From assembly GCF_028657905.1 (NCBI RefSeq), contig NZ_CP117782.1, positions 3,224,001 to 3,288,000 of the forward strand: a stretch of 64,000 nt of DNA, written 5' to 3'. The notes under the pieces are model-generated. The model saw nothing but the letters and a program-made list of their open reading frames with translations. It searched no databases and was not told the DNA's origin. Source of the stretch: Burkholderia sp. FERM BP-3421 (GTDB taxonomy: Bacteria > Pseudomonadota > Gammaproteobacteria > Burkholderiales > Burkholderiaceae). Of the stretch, positions 8,523 to 17,315 are shown one piece after another (the stretch's first letter is position 1; each line of letters opens with the position of its first letter). The position numbers and the translations under genes were made by a program.

Positions 8523-8571
8523 CGCGCCGAGTCCGTGTGCTCGCGCGTGCCGTGCCGTGGGGGCAGCGGCG

Positions 8572-9720
8572 TCATGCGCGACCGTCCGCGATCAGGTCGA
8601 TGATCCGCATCAGCGATGCGTCGTCGAGCGCGGGGTAGATCGGCAGGCACAGCACGCGTGCGGCGGTTTCGCGCGCAACGGGCAGGCCGTCGGGTTGCGC
8701 CGACGGCAGGCCGCGATAGTTCGGGAAATCCGAGATCAGCGGATAGAAATAGCGGCGCGTGTAGATGCCGTGATCGCGCAGCTTCTGGTAGAGCGCGTCG
8801 CGCGTCAGCGGATACGCGTCGTCGACGAGGATCGGAAAGTAGGCGTAGTTGCCGACCTTCACGTCGAGGGCCGGCAGGGATCGGATGCCGGCCACGTCGC
8901 CAAGCCGTTCGCGGTAGATCGCATCGATGCGTGCGCGGCGCGTCAGCGCTTCGTCGACGTGCTTGAGCTGGAGCAGCCCGAACGCGGCATTGATCTCGCT
9001 CATCTTGCCGTTGATCCCGGCCGCGACCACCGTGACCTCGTCGACGAAGCCGAAGTTTTTCAGGTGATCGATGTGCCGCTTGGTCTTCGCATCGGGACAG
9101 ATGATCGCGCCGCCTTCGAAGGTGTTGAACACCTTCGTCGCATGGAAGCTGAGGATCGACATGTCGCCGTGCTCGAGCACGCTGCCGCTCGCGGTCCGGA
9201 CACCGAACGCGTGCGCGGCGTCGTAGATCACCTTCAGGTTGTAGTTGTCGGCGATGCGCTGGATCGCCTCGACGTCGCATGGCCGGCCGTAGCAGTGCAC
9301 GGGCATGATCGCGGTCGTTTGCGGCGTGATCGCCTCCTCGATCCTGGCCGGATCGAGGTTCAGCGTGACCGGGTCGATGTCGACGAACACGGGATTGATG
9401 CCGTTCCACAGCAGCGAGTGGGCGGTCGCGACGAAGGAATAGGGCGTCGTGATGACCTCGCCCGTCACGCGCAGCGCCTGCAGCGCGGTGACGAGCGCGA
9501 GCGTGCCGTTGGTGAACAGCGACAGATGGCGCACGCCGAGGTACTCGCACAGCGCGCGCTCCAGCTGTTCGTGGAACGGGCCGCCGTTGGTGAGCGTCCT
9601 GGTTTCCCAGATCTGCTCGAGATACGGCATGAATTCCTCGAGCGGCGGCAGGTACGGCTGGGTGACGTAGATCGGCGCCTGGGCTTCCAGTTCGATCTGG
9701 CGCAGGGGCAGGGCGTTCAC
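8572..9720 (-). CDS. DegT/DnrJ/EryC1/StrS-family sugar aminotransferase, VioA-like
   Basis: The 382-residue product is a PLP-dependent sugar aminotransferase. Lys196 in SFHATKVFNTFEGG is the PLP lysine, YDAAHAFG (166-173) holds the conserved Asp, and TNGTLAL and TPYSFVAT are family motifs. The SFHATKVFNT block resembles VioA, which makes dTDP-4-amino-4,6-dideoxyglucose (viosamine) from the 4-keto sugar. The start is GTG at 9720: it overlaps the upstream stop by four bases (GTGA) and has GGAG seven bases before it. A longer frame from 9798 lies inside the glycosyltransferase gene and is unlikely. The exact amino position (C3 or C4) is inferred from similarity only. Confidence 0.85.
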   Translation of the reverse strand: MNALPLRQIELEAQAPIYVTQPYLPPLEEFMPYLEQIWETRTLTNGGPFHEQLERALCEYLGVRHLSLFTNGTLALVTALQALRVTGEVITTPYSFVATAHSLLWNGINPVFVDIDPVTLNLDPARIEEAITPQTTAIMPVHCYGRPCDVEAIQRIADNYNLKVIYDAAHAFGVRTASGSVLEHGDMSILSFHATKVFNTFEGGAIICPDAKTKRHIDHLKNFGFVDEVTVVAAGINGKMSEINAAFGLLQLKHVDEALTRRARIDAIYRERLGDVAGIRSLPALDVKVGNYAYFPILVDDAYPLTRDALYQKLRDHGIYTRRYFYPLISDFPNYRGLPSAQPDGLPVARETAARVLCLPIYPALDDASLMRIIDLIADGRA

Positions 9721-12056
9721 TTGGATTCTCCGTCGAGTTCGGGGCGCGGCGTCACGCTGAAGCTTTCGGGCGGCAGCTCGTCGCACCAGCGGCGCCACAT
9801 GGTCCTGAACGCGTCCGCGATGTTGCGTCCGACGACTTCAGGCTGGAATGCAGGACTTGCCTGGCAGCGCGAACGCAGTTCTCCACGCACGCGTGCGAGC
9901 GTATCGACATCGCGTGCGGCGGCGACGCCCTTCGCGACGAAATCATCGGCGTCGGCGGCGATGAACGCATCGAGGCCGACGTGCGACATCCAGGTCGCGC
10001 CCGAGCGGCTCGGCAGGGTGTCGCCCTCGATCGTGAGCGTCGGCACGCCCATCCACAGCGAATGGAGCACGGTGGTCGAGCCGTTGTAGGGGAACGTGTC
10101 GAGGCAGATGTCGATCTGGTGGTGCTGCTGCAGGTAGACGATCGTCGCGGAACGTGTCAGGAAGTCGAGGCGTTCGCGCCCGATGCCGGCCTGCTCGAAC
10201 CAGCCGACCAGCTCGTCCTGGCCACCCTCGGGCGGAATGCCGCCAAGCACCATGCGCGCATTGGGCAGCGCGTGCAGCAGGCGCGCCCAGACCGCGATCA
10301 CATCGGCGCGCAGCTTGTTGAGACGGTTGAAGCTGCCGAACGTGACATAGCCGTTGTGCCGCGCGGGCAGGAGGTTGACGGGCGGCGCCTGGCGTTCTGG
10401 CTCGAAGGCGGCGGCGGCCTGCAGGCGCACGATCTTCTCGCTGAACTGCTGCTCGACCGGCCCCGGCGGAATCGCGAAGCGGTCCGCGAAGTAATAGTCC
10501 ATCGCGTCGAGGCCGGTGGTCCCCGGATATCCGATGAAGCTGACCTGCACGGGCGCAGGCTTGCGTGCGAAGGTCAGGAGCCGGTTGCGCCCGGTGTGCC
10601 CCGACAGGTCGACGAGGATGTCGATGCGGTCGTCGCGGATCTGTCGGCACAGTTTGTCGTCCGACAGGGTGGACACGTCGCGCCACGCGCTCGCATGGCC
10701 TTTCAACCCGGCCGTCACGTAATCGGTGAGCACGTGGTTGTAATAGAAGTACAGCGACAGATCACCTTCGCGCTTGAGCGGGCCGAGCAGCGGCGTCAGG
10801 TACGACGCGACCGCGTGCTTGAACAGGTCGCCGGACACGAAGCCAATGCGCAGCGGACGCGCCGGATCACGGCGATTCGGGTGCGGGGTCCAGCGCGCGC
10901 GCAGCGGCGCCTCGTGGCGCGCCGCGAATCCGCGATGCTCGGCGGCGAGCGCGGCGACGTCGATGTTGATCTGGTGAGTGAGGCTGAACAGCAGGCTGCT
11001 GTGCGCGCCGGCATCCGAGGGATTCAGTTCGCACGCGCGCCGGAAGTAGGGCTCGGCCTCGGTAGGCGAGCCGTTGTGGTCGAACAGCATCACGGCAAGC
11101 GAGCTGTACATCGATTCGTTGTTCGGCGCGAGTTCGATCGCGCGCAGGCCGTAGGTGCGCGCTTCATCCACGCGGCCGAGCCCGCCGAGCAGCGTGCACA
11201 TCAGGCGGTTCGCCTCCGGCATGTCGGGCGCAAGCTCGAAGATCTGGCGGCATTGCCGTTCTGCGTCCGCGAACTGGTTCAGGAGGCGCAGCCCATCGGC
11301 CAGCAGCAGCCGGCACTGCGTGTCGTCGGGGAGCAAGGTGAGGGTTCGCACGAACGCCTCGCGGGCCGGCTCCGTCTGCCCGCTGCGATGCAGCGCCAGC
11401 CCCAGCACGCGCCATGCGGGACCATGCGCGGGAAAGCGCCGGGTCAGCGTGCGCGCCAGCTTGATCGCGTCCTCGTCGCGGCCCTTGTTGTAGAGCGTGG
11501 CGAGGCGGTTCATGTCCTGCGGGTTCGGCCGGCGCACGCTGGCCGCAGGCTCCGACGCGGAGGCTTCCGCGGTATCCGGCATGGACGGGAGGTCGAGCGG
11601 CGTGCTCAGCGTGAAGCGCATCGGCGAGGGCGTGCCCTCGACCGAATTCGACAGGCGCAGCATCAGCAGGTTGAGCGTCTGGCCGCCGACGCCGCGCTGC
11701 TGCGCCAGATTGACCGCCGTCCAGCCGGCGGCGATCATGCCCGCCTCGATCAGCGCGTTGATGTAGCCGAACCAGTAGCTCTCGTCATTCGGCGCGCTGC
11801 CGAGCGCGATCTCGAAGTGCGGCAGCGCGTCGGCCGGCGCGCCGGTCCGGACCTTCAGCATGGCGAGCCCATAGTGCGCCTGCGGCTGCTCGGGCAGTGC
11901 GCCGAGAATTGCCTCATAGAGCGCCTGCGCGTCATCGAACGCGCCCTGCTGGTGCTGCTCTATCGCGCTTTGCAGCACCAGTGCGATGTCGGCGGCCTGC
12001 TGGGCTTCGGGAGACAGCGGGGAGGAGGTCGGGACGGACAAGGTGGCCATGGGCAT
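9717..12056 (-). CDS. TPR-containing SPINDLY/OGT-type (GT41) glycosyltransferase, probable flagellin glycosyltransferase
   Basis: This 779-residue cytoplasmic protein has tetratricopeptide repeats over roughly residues 25-400, for example AHYGLAMLKVRTGAPADALPHF and AWRVLGLALHRSGQTEPAREAF. A GT41 catalytic domain follows: RIGFVSGDLFKHAVASYL with the conserved His, DILVDLSGHTG, VSFIGYPGTTG, FGSFNRLNKL and ICLDTFPYNGSTT. Enzymes of this type add sugars to Ser/Thr of target proteins. It is the first gene of the operon, directly downstream of fliT-fliD-fliC, so the flagellins are the natural targets. A second ATG (12050) is possible. A perfect sigma-28 -10 box lies just upstream. Confidence 0.88.
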   Translation of the reverse strand: MPMATLSVPTSSPLSPEAQQAADIALVLQSAIEQHQQGAFDDAQALYEAILGALPEQPQAHYGLAMLKVRTGAPADALPHFEIALGSAPNDESYWFGYINALIEAGMIAAGWTAVNLAQQRGVGGQTLNLLMLRLSNSVEGTPSPMRFTLSTPLDLPSMPDTAEASASEPAASVRRPNPQDMNRLATLYNKGRDEDAIKLARTLTRRFPAHGPAWRVLGLALHRSGQTEPAREAFVRTLTLLPDDTQCRLLLADGLRLLNQFADAERQCRQIFELAPDMPEANRLMCTLLGGLGRVDEARTYGLRAIELAPNNESMYSSLAVMLFDHNGSPTEAEPYFRRACELNPSDAGAHSSLLFSLTHQINIDVAALAAEHRGFAARHEAPLRARWTPHPNRRDPARPLRIGFVSGDLFKHAVASYLTPLLGPLKREGDLSLYFYYNHVLTDYVTAGLKGHASAWRDVSTLSDDKLCRQIRDDRIDILVDLSGHTGRNRLLTFARKPAPVQVSFIGYPGTTGLDAMDYYFADRFAIPPGPVEQQFSEKIVRLQAAAAFEPERQAPPVNLLPARHNGYVTFGSFNRLNKLRADVIAVWARLLHALPNARMVLGGIPPEGGQDELVGWFEQAGIGRERLDFLTRSATIVYLQQHHQIDICLDTFPYNGSTTVLHSLWMGVPTLTIEGDTLPSRSGATWMSHVGLDAFIAADADDFVAKGVAAARDVDTLARVRGELRSRCQASPAFQPEVVGRNIADAFRTMWRRWCDELPPESFSVTPRPELDGESK

Positions 12057-12080
12057 GACGGAATGAGCGAGTTCACCTGA

Positions 12081-12107
12081 TTATCGGCGCCGCCCCCCGA
12101 GCCTGAA
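12081..12107 (-). promoter_or_regulatory. Candidate sigma-28 (FliA) promoter of the glycosylation operon
   Basis: On the minus strand an exact GCCGATAA (-10, 12088-12081) follows TTCAGGCT (-35, 12107-12100) after 11 bases. The consensus is TAAAGTTT, 11 bases, GCCGATAA. The -10 is perfect, but the -35 matches only four of eight. Predicted transcription would start about 18 bases before the glycosyltransferase ATG, which would tie glycan synthesis to flagellin expression. Confidence 0.45.
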
Positions 12108-12176
12108 GCGCGGAGCTAACCCCAAATCCCCCGTCAGTTTGCCGCATGGTCAATCTGTCCCGATTTTTGCTCCGGC

Positions 12177-12204
12177 ATAAAAAAAGGCCCGCACGAGGCG
12201 GGCA
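12177..12204 (-). terminator. Rho-independent terminator after fliT
   Basis: On the minus strand GCCCGC, a short loop and GCGGGC are followed by CCTTTTTTTA. It lies about 60 bases after the fliT stop and separates the fliD-fliT unit from the glycosylation operon. Confidence 0.8.
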
Positions 12205-12263
12205 CGGAGGCGAACGAGCACGCGTCTACACGCGTGATTTATTGTTGTCAGGGGAAGCGGCGT

Positions 12264-12566
12264 TCAGAACCGCGCGGCGGCCTGCTGGTAGGCGCTGGCC
12301 GCATTGGCGCGCGCCATCGCGGCGCGGTATTCGGTCTGCAGCTCGGTCTGGGTCGTCTGCGCGTTGTCGAACACGGCCGCGTCGAGCGTCTGGATCTGCC
12401 GCACGAGCTCGAGCGACGCGCTCGTCTGCTCGGCCGTGATCGACATCAGGTACGGGGACCGCACGTCGATCAGGCGCGCGGCCTCCGACCAGTCGGCCAG
12501 CCGGGCCGCCTGGTCGATGGCGCGCGTCAGCTCCAGTACGTATTGCACCAGCGAAGTCTGGTCCAT
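12264..12566 (-). CDS. fliT: Flagellar export chaperone FliT
   Basis: The 100-residue helical protein matches FliT in size and position. It starts MDQTSLVQYVLELTRAID, has LADWSEAARLIDVRSPYL, and ends in an Ala/Gln-rich helix. FliT is the cytoplasmic chaperone that keeps the cap protein FliD competent for export. In enteric bacteria it also restrains FlhDC. The ATG at 12566 has a strong AAAGGAG upstream and lies 38 bases after fliD. A longer in-frame extension would run into fliD and lacks a signal of its own. Confidence 0.82.
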   Translation of the reverse strand: MDQTSLVQYVLELTRAIDQAARLADWSEAARLIDVRSPYLMSITAEQTSASLELVRQIQTLDAAVFDNAQTTQTELQTEYRAAMARANAASAYQQAAARF

Positions 12567-12604
12567 GGAATCGCTCCTTTGTTCGTCCAAGCGCGACTCT
12601 ACGC

Positions 12605-14161
12605 TTATTTGTTGCTTGCCAGCGCGCCCGCGCTGTTGGTGCCGCCGAACAGCGCCGTCAGGTAGTTCTGGTTCGAGTTCATCGAAGCCATCAGCGTGTT
12701 GAGCGCGGTGAATTGCGCGCTGTACTGGTCGGTGAGCTGGGTCGTGTAGTTGGTCAGGTTCTGCTGCTGGGTCGCGAGGCTCTGCAGGTCCGAGTTCAGC
12801 GCGCTGGTGCGCGTGGCGAGCATGCCGCCCGTTTGCGTGAAGCCCGTGATTGCCGTGTTGATCTGTGCGCCGATGCCGTTGGTGCCGTTGAACAGCGTCG
12901 AAGCGGCCGCCGGGTTGCTTTGCAGCGCGGCCGTGAGCTGCGCCTTGTTGAGCACGAGCGAGCCGTCCGGCAGGCTCGAGGACGCACCGTCGGCGATCGT
13001 GATGCCGAGCGCGCCGAGCGTCGCGGTGGAGCCGCCGCCGGGCACGCCGCTCGCGAGGATCGTCATCAGCGAGTTGTTGATCGTATTCAGCGTCGAGTCG
13101 CCGAGCAGCGGGCCCGCCGACGCCGAGCTGGTGCCGCCGCCGCTCAGCGAGGTCAGCTGCGTGACCGTCGACACGACTGCGTTGTACAGCGACACGAAAT
13201 TGGAGATGTCGTTGACCTGGGTCGTGACGTCCTGCGACACGGTCAGGGTTTGCGGCGTCGTGCTGACGGCCGCCTGCGTGAGCGTCAGCGAGACGCCCGC
13301 GATCGCGTTCGACACGGTATTGGACGCACTGCTCGCGGCGACGCCGCCGATCGAGAATTCCGCGTCCTGCGCGGCGGTCGATTGCGACCACGCGATGCTG
13401 CCGCCCGAGGCGATGGTCGACTGGCCGCCCGTGGTGCTCGGCGTCGACGTGACGGCGAGGCTCGACAGGCCGTTGTCGCCGGACAGGTTGCTGACGCCGA
13501 CGTTGATCGTGTCGGCCGCGCCCGTATTGGTCGAACGCAGCACGAGGTGGGCGCCGTCGCTGCCCGTCACGACGGTCGCGGTGACGCCCGGATTGTTCGA
13601 GGCCGAATTGATCGTGGCGGCGACGCCGGCCAGCGTGTCGTTCGTCGAGTTGATCGAGATCGAGGTCGACTGGCTGCCGATCGACAGGGTCAGCGTGCCG
13701 GCGCCGAGCTGCTGCGTCGCGCCGAACGCGCCGGAAGTCAGCGTCTGCGAGGTCGCGATCTGATTGACGGTGATCTGGTAGCTGCCGGCGACCGCGCCCG
13801 CGCCGGTCGTGGCGGTCAGGCCGGTGCCGCTGGTGGTGGCGGTCAGGACCTGGTTGAAGGTGCCGTCGGCGAGCGCGCCGAGGCCGCTTTGCAGCGCGCC
13901 GAGCGCCGATTGCAGCGTGCCGAGCGCGGTGAGCTGGGTCTGGTCGGACGCGGTGGCGGTCGACAGCTGGGCGGTCTGGCCGGCCGTCTTGCCGTTGACG
14001 AGGGCGGTAACGAGCGAATTGACGTCGAGCGACGAGTTGCCGGTCGCACCGCTGATGATGGACTGCGCGGCTTCCTGCAGCGCCTGCTGGGCGGCCTGCT
14101 GGGTGGCGCTGGTCGAGCTGGTGATCGGCGTGTTGGTCGTCGACGAAATGGGTGTGGACAT
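12605..14161 (-). CDS. fliD: Flagellar hook-associated protein 2 / filament cap FliD
   Basis: The 518-residue product is typical in length for FliD. The conserved N-terminal part includes LDVNSLVTALVNGKTAGQTAQL and a long LSALGTLQSAL-type helix. The middle is Thr/Ser-rich, and the C-terminal helical region (SDLQSLATQQQNLTNYTTQLTDQYSAQFTALNTLMASMNSNQ) is the FliD_C domain. It is exported and forms the pentameric cap under which flagellin subunits assemble. It sits between flagellin and fliT, the usual order. Confidence 0.93.
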   Translation of the reverse strand: MSTPISSTTNTPITSSTSATQQAAQQALQEAAQSIISGATGNSSLDVNSLVTALVNGKTAGQTAQLSTATASDQTQLTALGTLQSALGALQSGLGALADGTFNQVLTATTSGTGLTATTGAGAVAGSYQITVNQIATSQTLTSGAFGATQQLGAGTLTLSIGSQSTSISINSTNDTLAGVAATINSASNNPGVTATVVTGSDGAHLVLRSTNTGAADTINVGVSNLSGDNGLSSLAVTSTPSTTGGQSTIASGGSIAWSQSTAAQDAEFSIGGVAASSASNTVSNAIAGVSLTLTQAAVSTTPQTLTVSQDVTTQVNDISNFVSLYNAVVSTVTQLTSLSGGGTSSASAGPLLGDSTLNTINNSLMTILASGVPGGGSTATLGALGITIADGASSSLPDGSLVLNKAQLTAALQSNPAAASTLFNGTNGIGAQINTAITGFTQTGGMLATRTSALNSDLQSLATQQQNLTNYTTQLTDQYSAQFTALNTLMASMNSNQNYLTALFGGTNSAGALASNK

Positions 14162-14223
14162 CGCTGTACTCCGTGCGTCGCCGGAAGCGGCTGGCGCGAA
14201 TCTGGAACTTCAGTCGCGATAAG

Positions 14224-14264
14224 CGAAAAAGAGTGCGGCGGCCACGAGGAGTTGCACCGCCGCA
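14224..14264 (-). terminator. Rho-independent terminator after the first flagellin gene
   Basis: On the minus strand TGCGGCGG and CCGCCGCA form a stem (14264-14234) followed by CTCTTTTT. A second stem, GGGCCGC/GCGGCCC, lies just before it at 14271-14292. Both separate fliC from fliD. Confidence 0.75.
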
Positions 14265-14316
14265 CAAGACGGGCCGCTCTACTGCGCGGCCCATCGTACG
14301 GTTGCCCGTTACAGCA

Positions 14317-15474
14317 TTACTGCAGAAGCTTCAGAACCTGCTGCGGGTTGGAGTTCGCTTGCGCGAGCACCGAGATGCCGGCCTGTTGCAGCACTTGCGC
14401 GCGCGACAGGTTCGCGGTTTCCTGCGCGAAGTCCGCGCTCTGGATCTGCGATTGTGCCGACGACAGGTTCGTCGAGTTCGCTTGCTGCGTCGTCGCGATC
14501 GCGGTGAAGCGGTTTTGCGCCGCGCCGAGTGTCGCCTGCAGGTTGTTCACCGTCTGCAGCGCGTTGTCGATCGATACCATCGCCTGGTTCGCGCCGGTGA
14601 CGGTCGAGATGTTCAGGTTCGAGACCGTCGGCGGCTGGTTGACCGCGTTGATCTGTGCCTGCATCGTCGTTGCCGCGCTGGCCTGCGCAGTCGACATGCC
14701 ACCCGTGGCTTGCGTCGCCAGCGCCAGGGTCGTGACTGCCGTGCCCGTGCCCGCTGCCGTGCCGCCCGAGAAGATGTTGCCGACTGCCGTCGCGGACAGT
14801 GCGGTGCCGTTCTGGTCGCTGAACGTGTAGCCGCCCTTGCCGTCAGCCTTGACGGTGACCGACGTGATCGCCACGCTGGACGCCGTCGACGTGTAGGTGC
14901 CGGTCGAGTCGAGGTTCAGGTTGGTGAACGTGCCGACCGTCTGGCCTTGCTGCACCAGGCCGCCGCCGACTTGCGCCGCCGACATGCTTTGGCTCAGGTC
15001 GAGGCTGACCGTCTGGCCGACGTTCGCGCCGACCTGGAACGACAGAATGCCTGCCGAGCCGTCGAGGATGTTCTTGCCGTTGTAGGTCGTTTGCGACGCG
15101 ATCCGGTTCACTTCCGCGATCTGCTGCGAGACTTCCTGTTGCAGCGCGTTCTGGTCCGAGGTCGACAGCGTGCCGGTCGACGCTTGCACGGCCAGCGTAC
15201 GGATACGCTGCAGGCTGTTGGTCAGCGACGACAGTGCGCTCGACGCGGTCTGGATCAGCGAGACGCCGTCGTTTGCGTTCGACACGCCTTGGTTCAGGCC
15301 GTTGATCTGGGTTTGCATCCGGGTCGAGATCGCGAGGCCCGCTGCATCATCCGCCGCGCTGTTGATGCGCTTGCCCGACGACAGACGGGTGATCGCCTGC
15401 GACAGGGCGCTTTGCGAACCGTTCAGGTTTTGCTGAGCGACCAGCGAGTTGATATTGCTATTGATTCCGAGCAT
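14317..15474 (-). CDS. fliC: Flagellin FliC, copy 1
   Basis: The 385-residue flagellin has the conserved N-terminal D0/D1 region (MLGINSNINSLVAQQNL, then SSGKRINSAADDAAGLAIS) and C-terminal D1/D0 (DFAQETANLSRAQVLQQAG, ISVLAQANSNPQQVLKLLQ). The variable middle, about residues 180-290, has a Ser/Thr-rich stretch (DSTGTYTSTASSVA) that could carry O-glycans. The ATG follows TAGGAG. Its ends are almost identical to the copy at 15851-17002, and most differences lie in the middle. It is the filament subunit and probably a target of the adjacent glycosyltransferase operon. Confidence 0.96.
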   Translation of the reverse strand: MLGINSNINSLVAQQNLNGSQSALSQAITRLSSGKRINSAADDAAGLAISTRMQTQINGLNQGVSNANDGVSLIQTASSALSSLTNSLQRIRTLAVQASTGTLSTSDQNALQQEVSQQIAEVNRIASQTTYNGKNILDGSAGILSFQVGANVGQTVSLDLSQSMSAAQVGGGLVQQGQTVGTFTNLNLDSTGTYTSTASSVAITSVTVKADGKGGYTFSDQNGTALSATAVGNIFSGGTAAGTGTAVTTLALATQATGGMSTAQASAATTMQAQINAVNQPPTVSNLNISTVTGANQAMVSIDNALQTVNNLQATLGAAQNRFTAIATTQQANSTNLSSAQSQIQSADFAQETANLSRAQVLQQAGISVLAQANSNPQQVLKLLQ

Positions 15475-15850
15475 GGAAAATCTCCTAAGTGAGCCGAAAG
15501 CCCATAAAAGCCACTATTGGCATCGGCGGAAGCACTCGTTCTTTGCTGGCCGCCTCAGAGCAGGATTTCGGCCTTCGGAAACAAAACTTGAGGGGCGGGC
15601 GAATAGATTCGGCCCGATTTTTATGTCGGGCGCGGCGCGAAATGCCCGCCTGGCCGCGCCGGTGGCGGGCGAAACGGGCTCGGGCGGGCCGGCGGCAGGC
15701 GCCGCGCGGCGCGGGAAAGCTCGGGGGCGCGGGTGGCCGGCGGCGCTCGCCGGCCGGCCTGAACGACCTGGCCGGTGCGGCGCCAGGACCGCTGGCGCGC
15801 TTGCCGCGACGGGCGCGCCCGGAAGGGGCCGCCCGTCGGACGACCGCTTC
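15475..15850. other. Region between the two flagellin genes
   Basis: The 376 bases hold the promoter and leader of flagellin copy 1 (15520-15545) and a hairpin after copy 2 (15808-15837, GACGGGCG pairing with CGCCCGTC, no T-run). Frames inside it are GC-driven and show no recognisable protein. Confidence 0.55.
15520..15545 (-). promoter_or_regulatory. Candidate sigma-28 promoter of flagellin copy 1
   Basis: On the minus strand CAAAGAAC (-35-like, 15545-15538), ten bases and GCCGATGC (-10-like, 15527-15520) resemble the FliA consensus. The same block is conserved upstream of flagellin copy 2, including flanking GAGGC and GCC. It lies about 45 bases before the ATG. Confidence 0.55.
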
Positions 15851-17002
15851 TTATTGCAGGAGCTTCAGCACCTGTTGCGGGTTGGAATTTGCTTGGGCGA
15901 GCACGGAGATGCCCGCTTGCTGGAGTACCTGCGCGCGCGACAGGTTCGCGGTTTCCTGCGCGAAGTCCGCGCTCTGGATCTGCGATTGAGCCGACGACAG
16001 GTTCGTCGAGTTCGCCTGCTGGGTCGTGGCGATCGCGGTGAAGCGGTTCTGCGCCGCGCCGAGCGTGGCCTGCAGGTTGTTCACCGTTTGCAGCGCGTTG
16101 TCGATCGACACCATCGCCTGGTTCGCGCCCGCGACGGTCGAGATCTCGAGGTTCGAGACCGTCGGCGGCTGGTTGACCGCGTTGATCTGTGCCTGCATCG
16201 CGGCGGTCGCGGCGACCGCCGCGGGCGACATGCCGCTCGTGACCGACGCCTTCAGCGCCAGGTCCGTGACGGCCGTGCCCGAGCCGGCCGCCGTGCCCGA
16301 CGAGAAGATGTTGCCGACCGTGGCCGAGGTTAGCGCCGAGCCGTTCTGGTCGGTGAACGTGTAACCGCCCCGGCCGTCGGCGATGACGCTGACCGCCGTG
16401 ATCGCCGGCGCGCCCGCCGTCGAGGAGCCGCTGGCGTCGAGACTCAGGTTCGTGAAGGTGCCGACCGTCTGGCCCTGCTGCACCAGGCCGCCGCCGATCT
16501 GCGCGGCCGACATGCTCTGGCTCAGGTCGAGGCTGACCGTCTGGCCGACGTTCGCGCCGACCTGGAACGACAGGATGCCGGCCGAGCCGTCGAGGATGTT
16601 CTTGCCGTTGTAGGTCGTCTGCGACGCGATCCGGTTCACTTCGGAGATCTGCTGCGAGACTTCCTTTTGCAGCGCGTTCTGGTCGGAGGTGGACAGCGTG
16701 CCGGTCGACGCCTGCACGGCCAGCGTGCGGATCCGCTGCAGGCTGTTGGTCAGCGACGACAGCGCGCTCGACGAGGTCTGGATCAGCGACACGCCGTCGT
16801 TCGCATTCGACACGCCCTGGTTCAGGCCGTTGATCTGAGTCTGCATGCGGGTCGAGATCGCGAGCCCCGCGGCATCGTCGGCCGCGCTGTTGATGCGCTT
16901 GCCCGAGGACAGGCGCGTGATGGCCTGCGACAGCGCGCTTTGCGAGCCATTCAGGTTTTGCTGGGCGACCAGCGAGTTGATGTTGCTGTTGATTCCGAGC
17001 AT
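15851..17002 (-). CDS. fliC: Flagellin FliC, copy 2
   Basis: The 383-residue flagellin has the same D0/D1 ends as copy 1: MLGINSNINSLVAQQ at the start and NSNPQQVLKLLQ at the end. Differences in the N-terminal part are few (for example TASS/TSSS and QQEV/QKEV). The central region differs more: DASGSSTAGAPAITAV replaces the longer Ser/Thr cluster of copy 1. The ATG follows CAGGAG. A tandem duplication kept similar by gene conversion is the likely origin. Both copies look intact, so the filament may contain two flagellins or alternate between them. Confidence 0.96.
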   Translation of the reverse strand: MLGINSNINSLVAQQNLNGSQSALSQAITRLSSGKRINSAADDAAGLAISTRMQTQINGLNQGVSNANDGVSLIQTSSSALSSLTNSLQRIRTLAVQASTGTLSTSDQNALQKEVSQQISEVNRIASQTTYNGKNILDGSAGILSFQVGANVGQTVSLDLSQSMSAAQIGGGLVQQGQTVGTFTNLSLDASGSSTAGAPAITAVSVIADGRGGYTFTDQNGSALTSATVGNIFSSGTAAGSGTAVTDLALKASVTSGMSPAAVAATAAMQAQINAVNQPPTVSNLEISTVAGANQAMVSIDNALQTVNNLQATLGAAQNRFTAIATTQQANSTNLSSAQSQIQSADFAQETANLSRAQVLQQAGISVLAQANSNPQQVLKLLQ

Positions 17003-17045
17003 GGAACACTCCTGGGAGAGTCGGACGAAAAGGAAGCCGGAGTCG

Positions 17046-17071
17046 GCATCGGCGGCCGCCTGCGTCCCTTG
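17046..17071 (-). promoter_or_regulatory. Candidate sigma-28 promoter of flagellin copy 2
   Basis: On the minus strand CAAGGGAC (17071-17064), ten bases and GCCGATGC (17053-17046) match the block found upstream of flagellin copy 1 at the same spacing. The -35 is weaker here than in copy 1. Confidence 0.5.
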
Positions 17072-17306
17072 CCGGCGGCCTCAATGCAGGTTGTCGTCTC
17101 TCATAAAAGCGGCTGAATACAAATGAAAGGTTTGGAAAGGATTTGAGTGAGGCGTGACGTCAATTGGATTGATCCCTTATTTATATGTGCCCGGATTCGA
17201 GGATTTATCTCAAAATAGGGCAGCAAATGCGCGGGAACGCAGGGGAAGGCGCTCGGGGAGCCCGCCACGGGAAAGCGGTAAACCGGTAGCCGGCCCAATG
17301 TTTACC

Positions 17307-17315
17307 TGTTATGAT
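17307..17315 (+). promoter_or_regulatory. Extended -10 promoter element, probably for rpsU
   Basis: TGTTATGAT fits the extended -10 pattern TGnTATnnT. No good -35 is visible 17 bases upstream. It would give rpsU a leader of about 230 bases. Confidence 0.35.
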
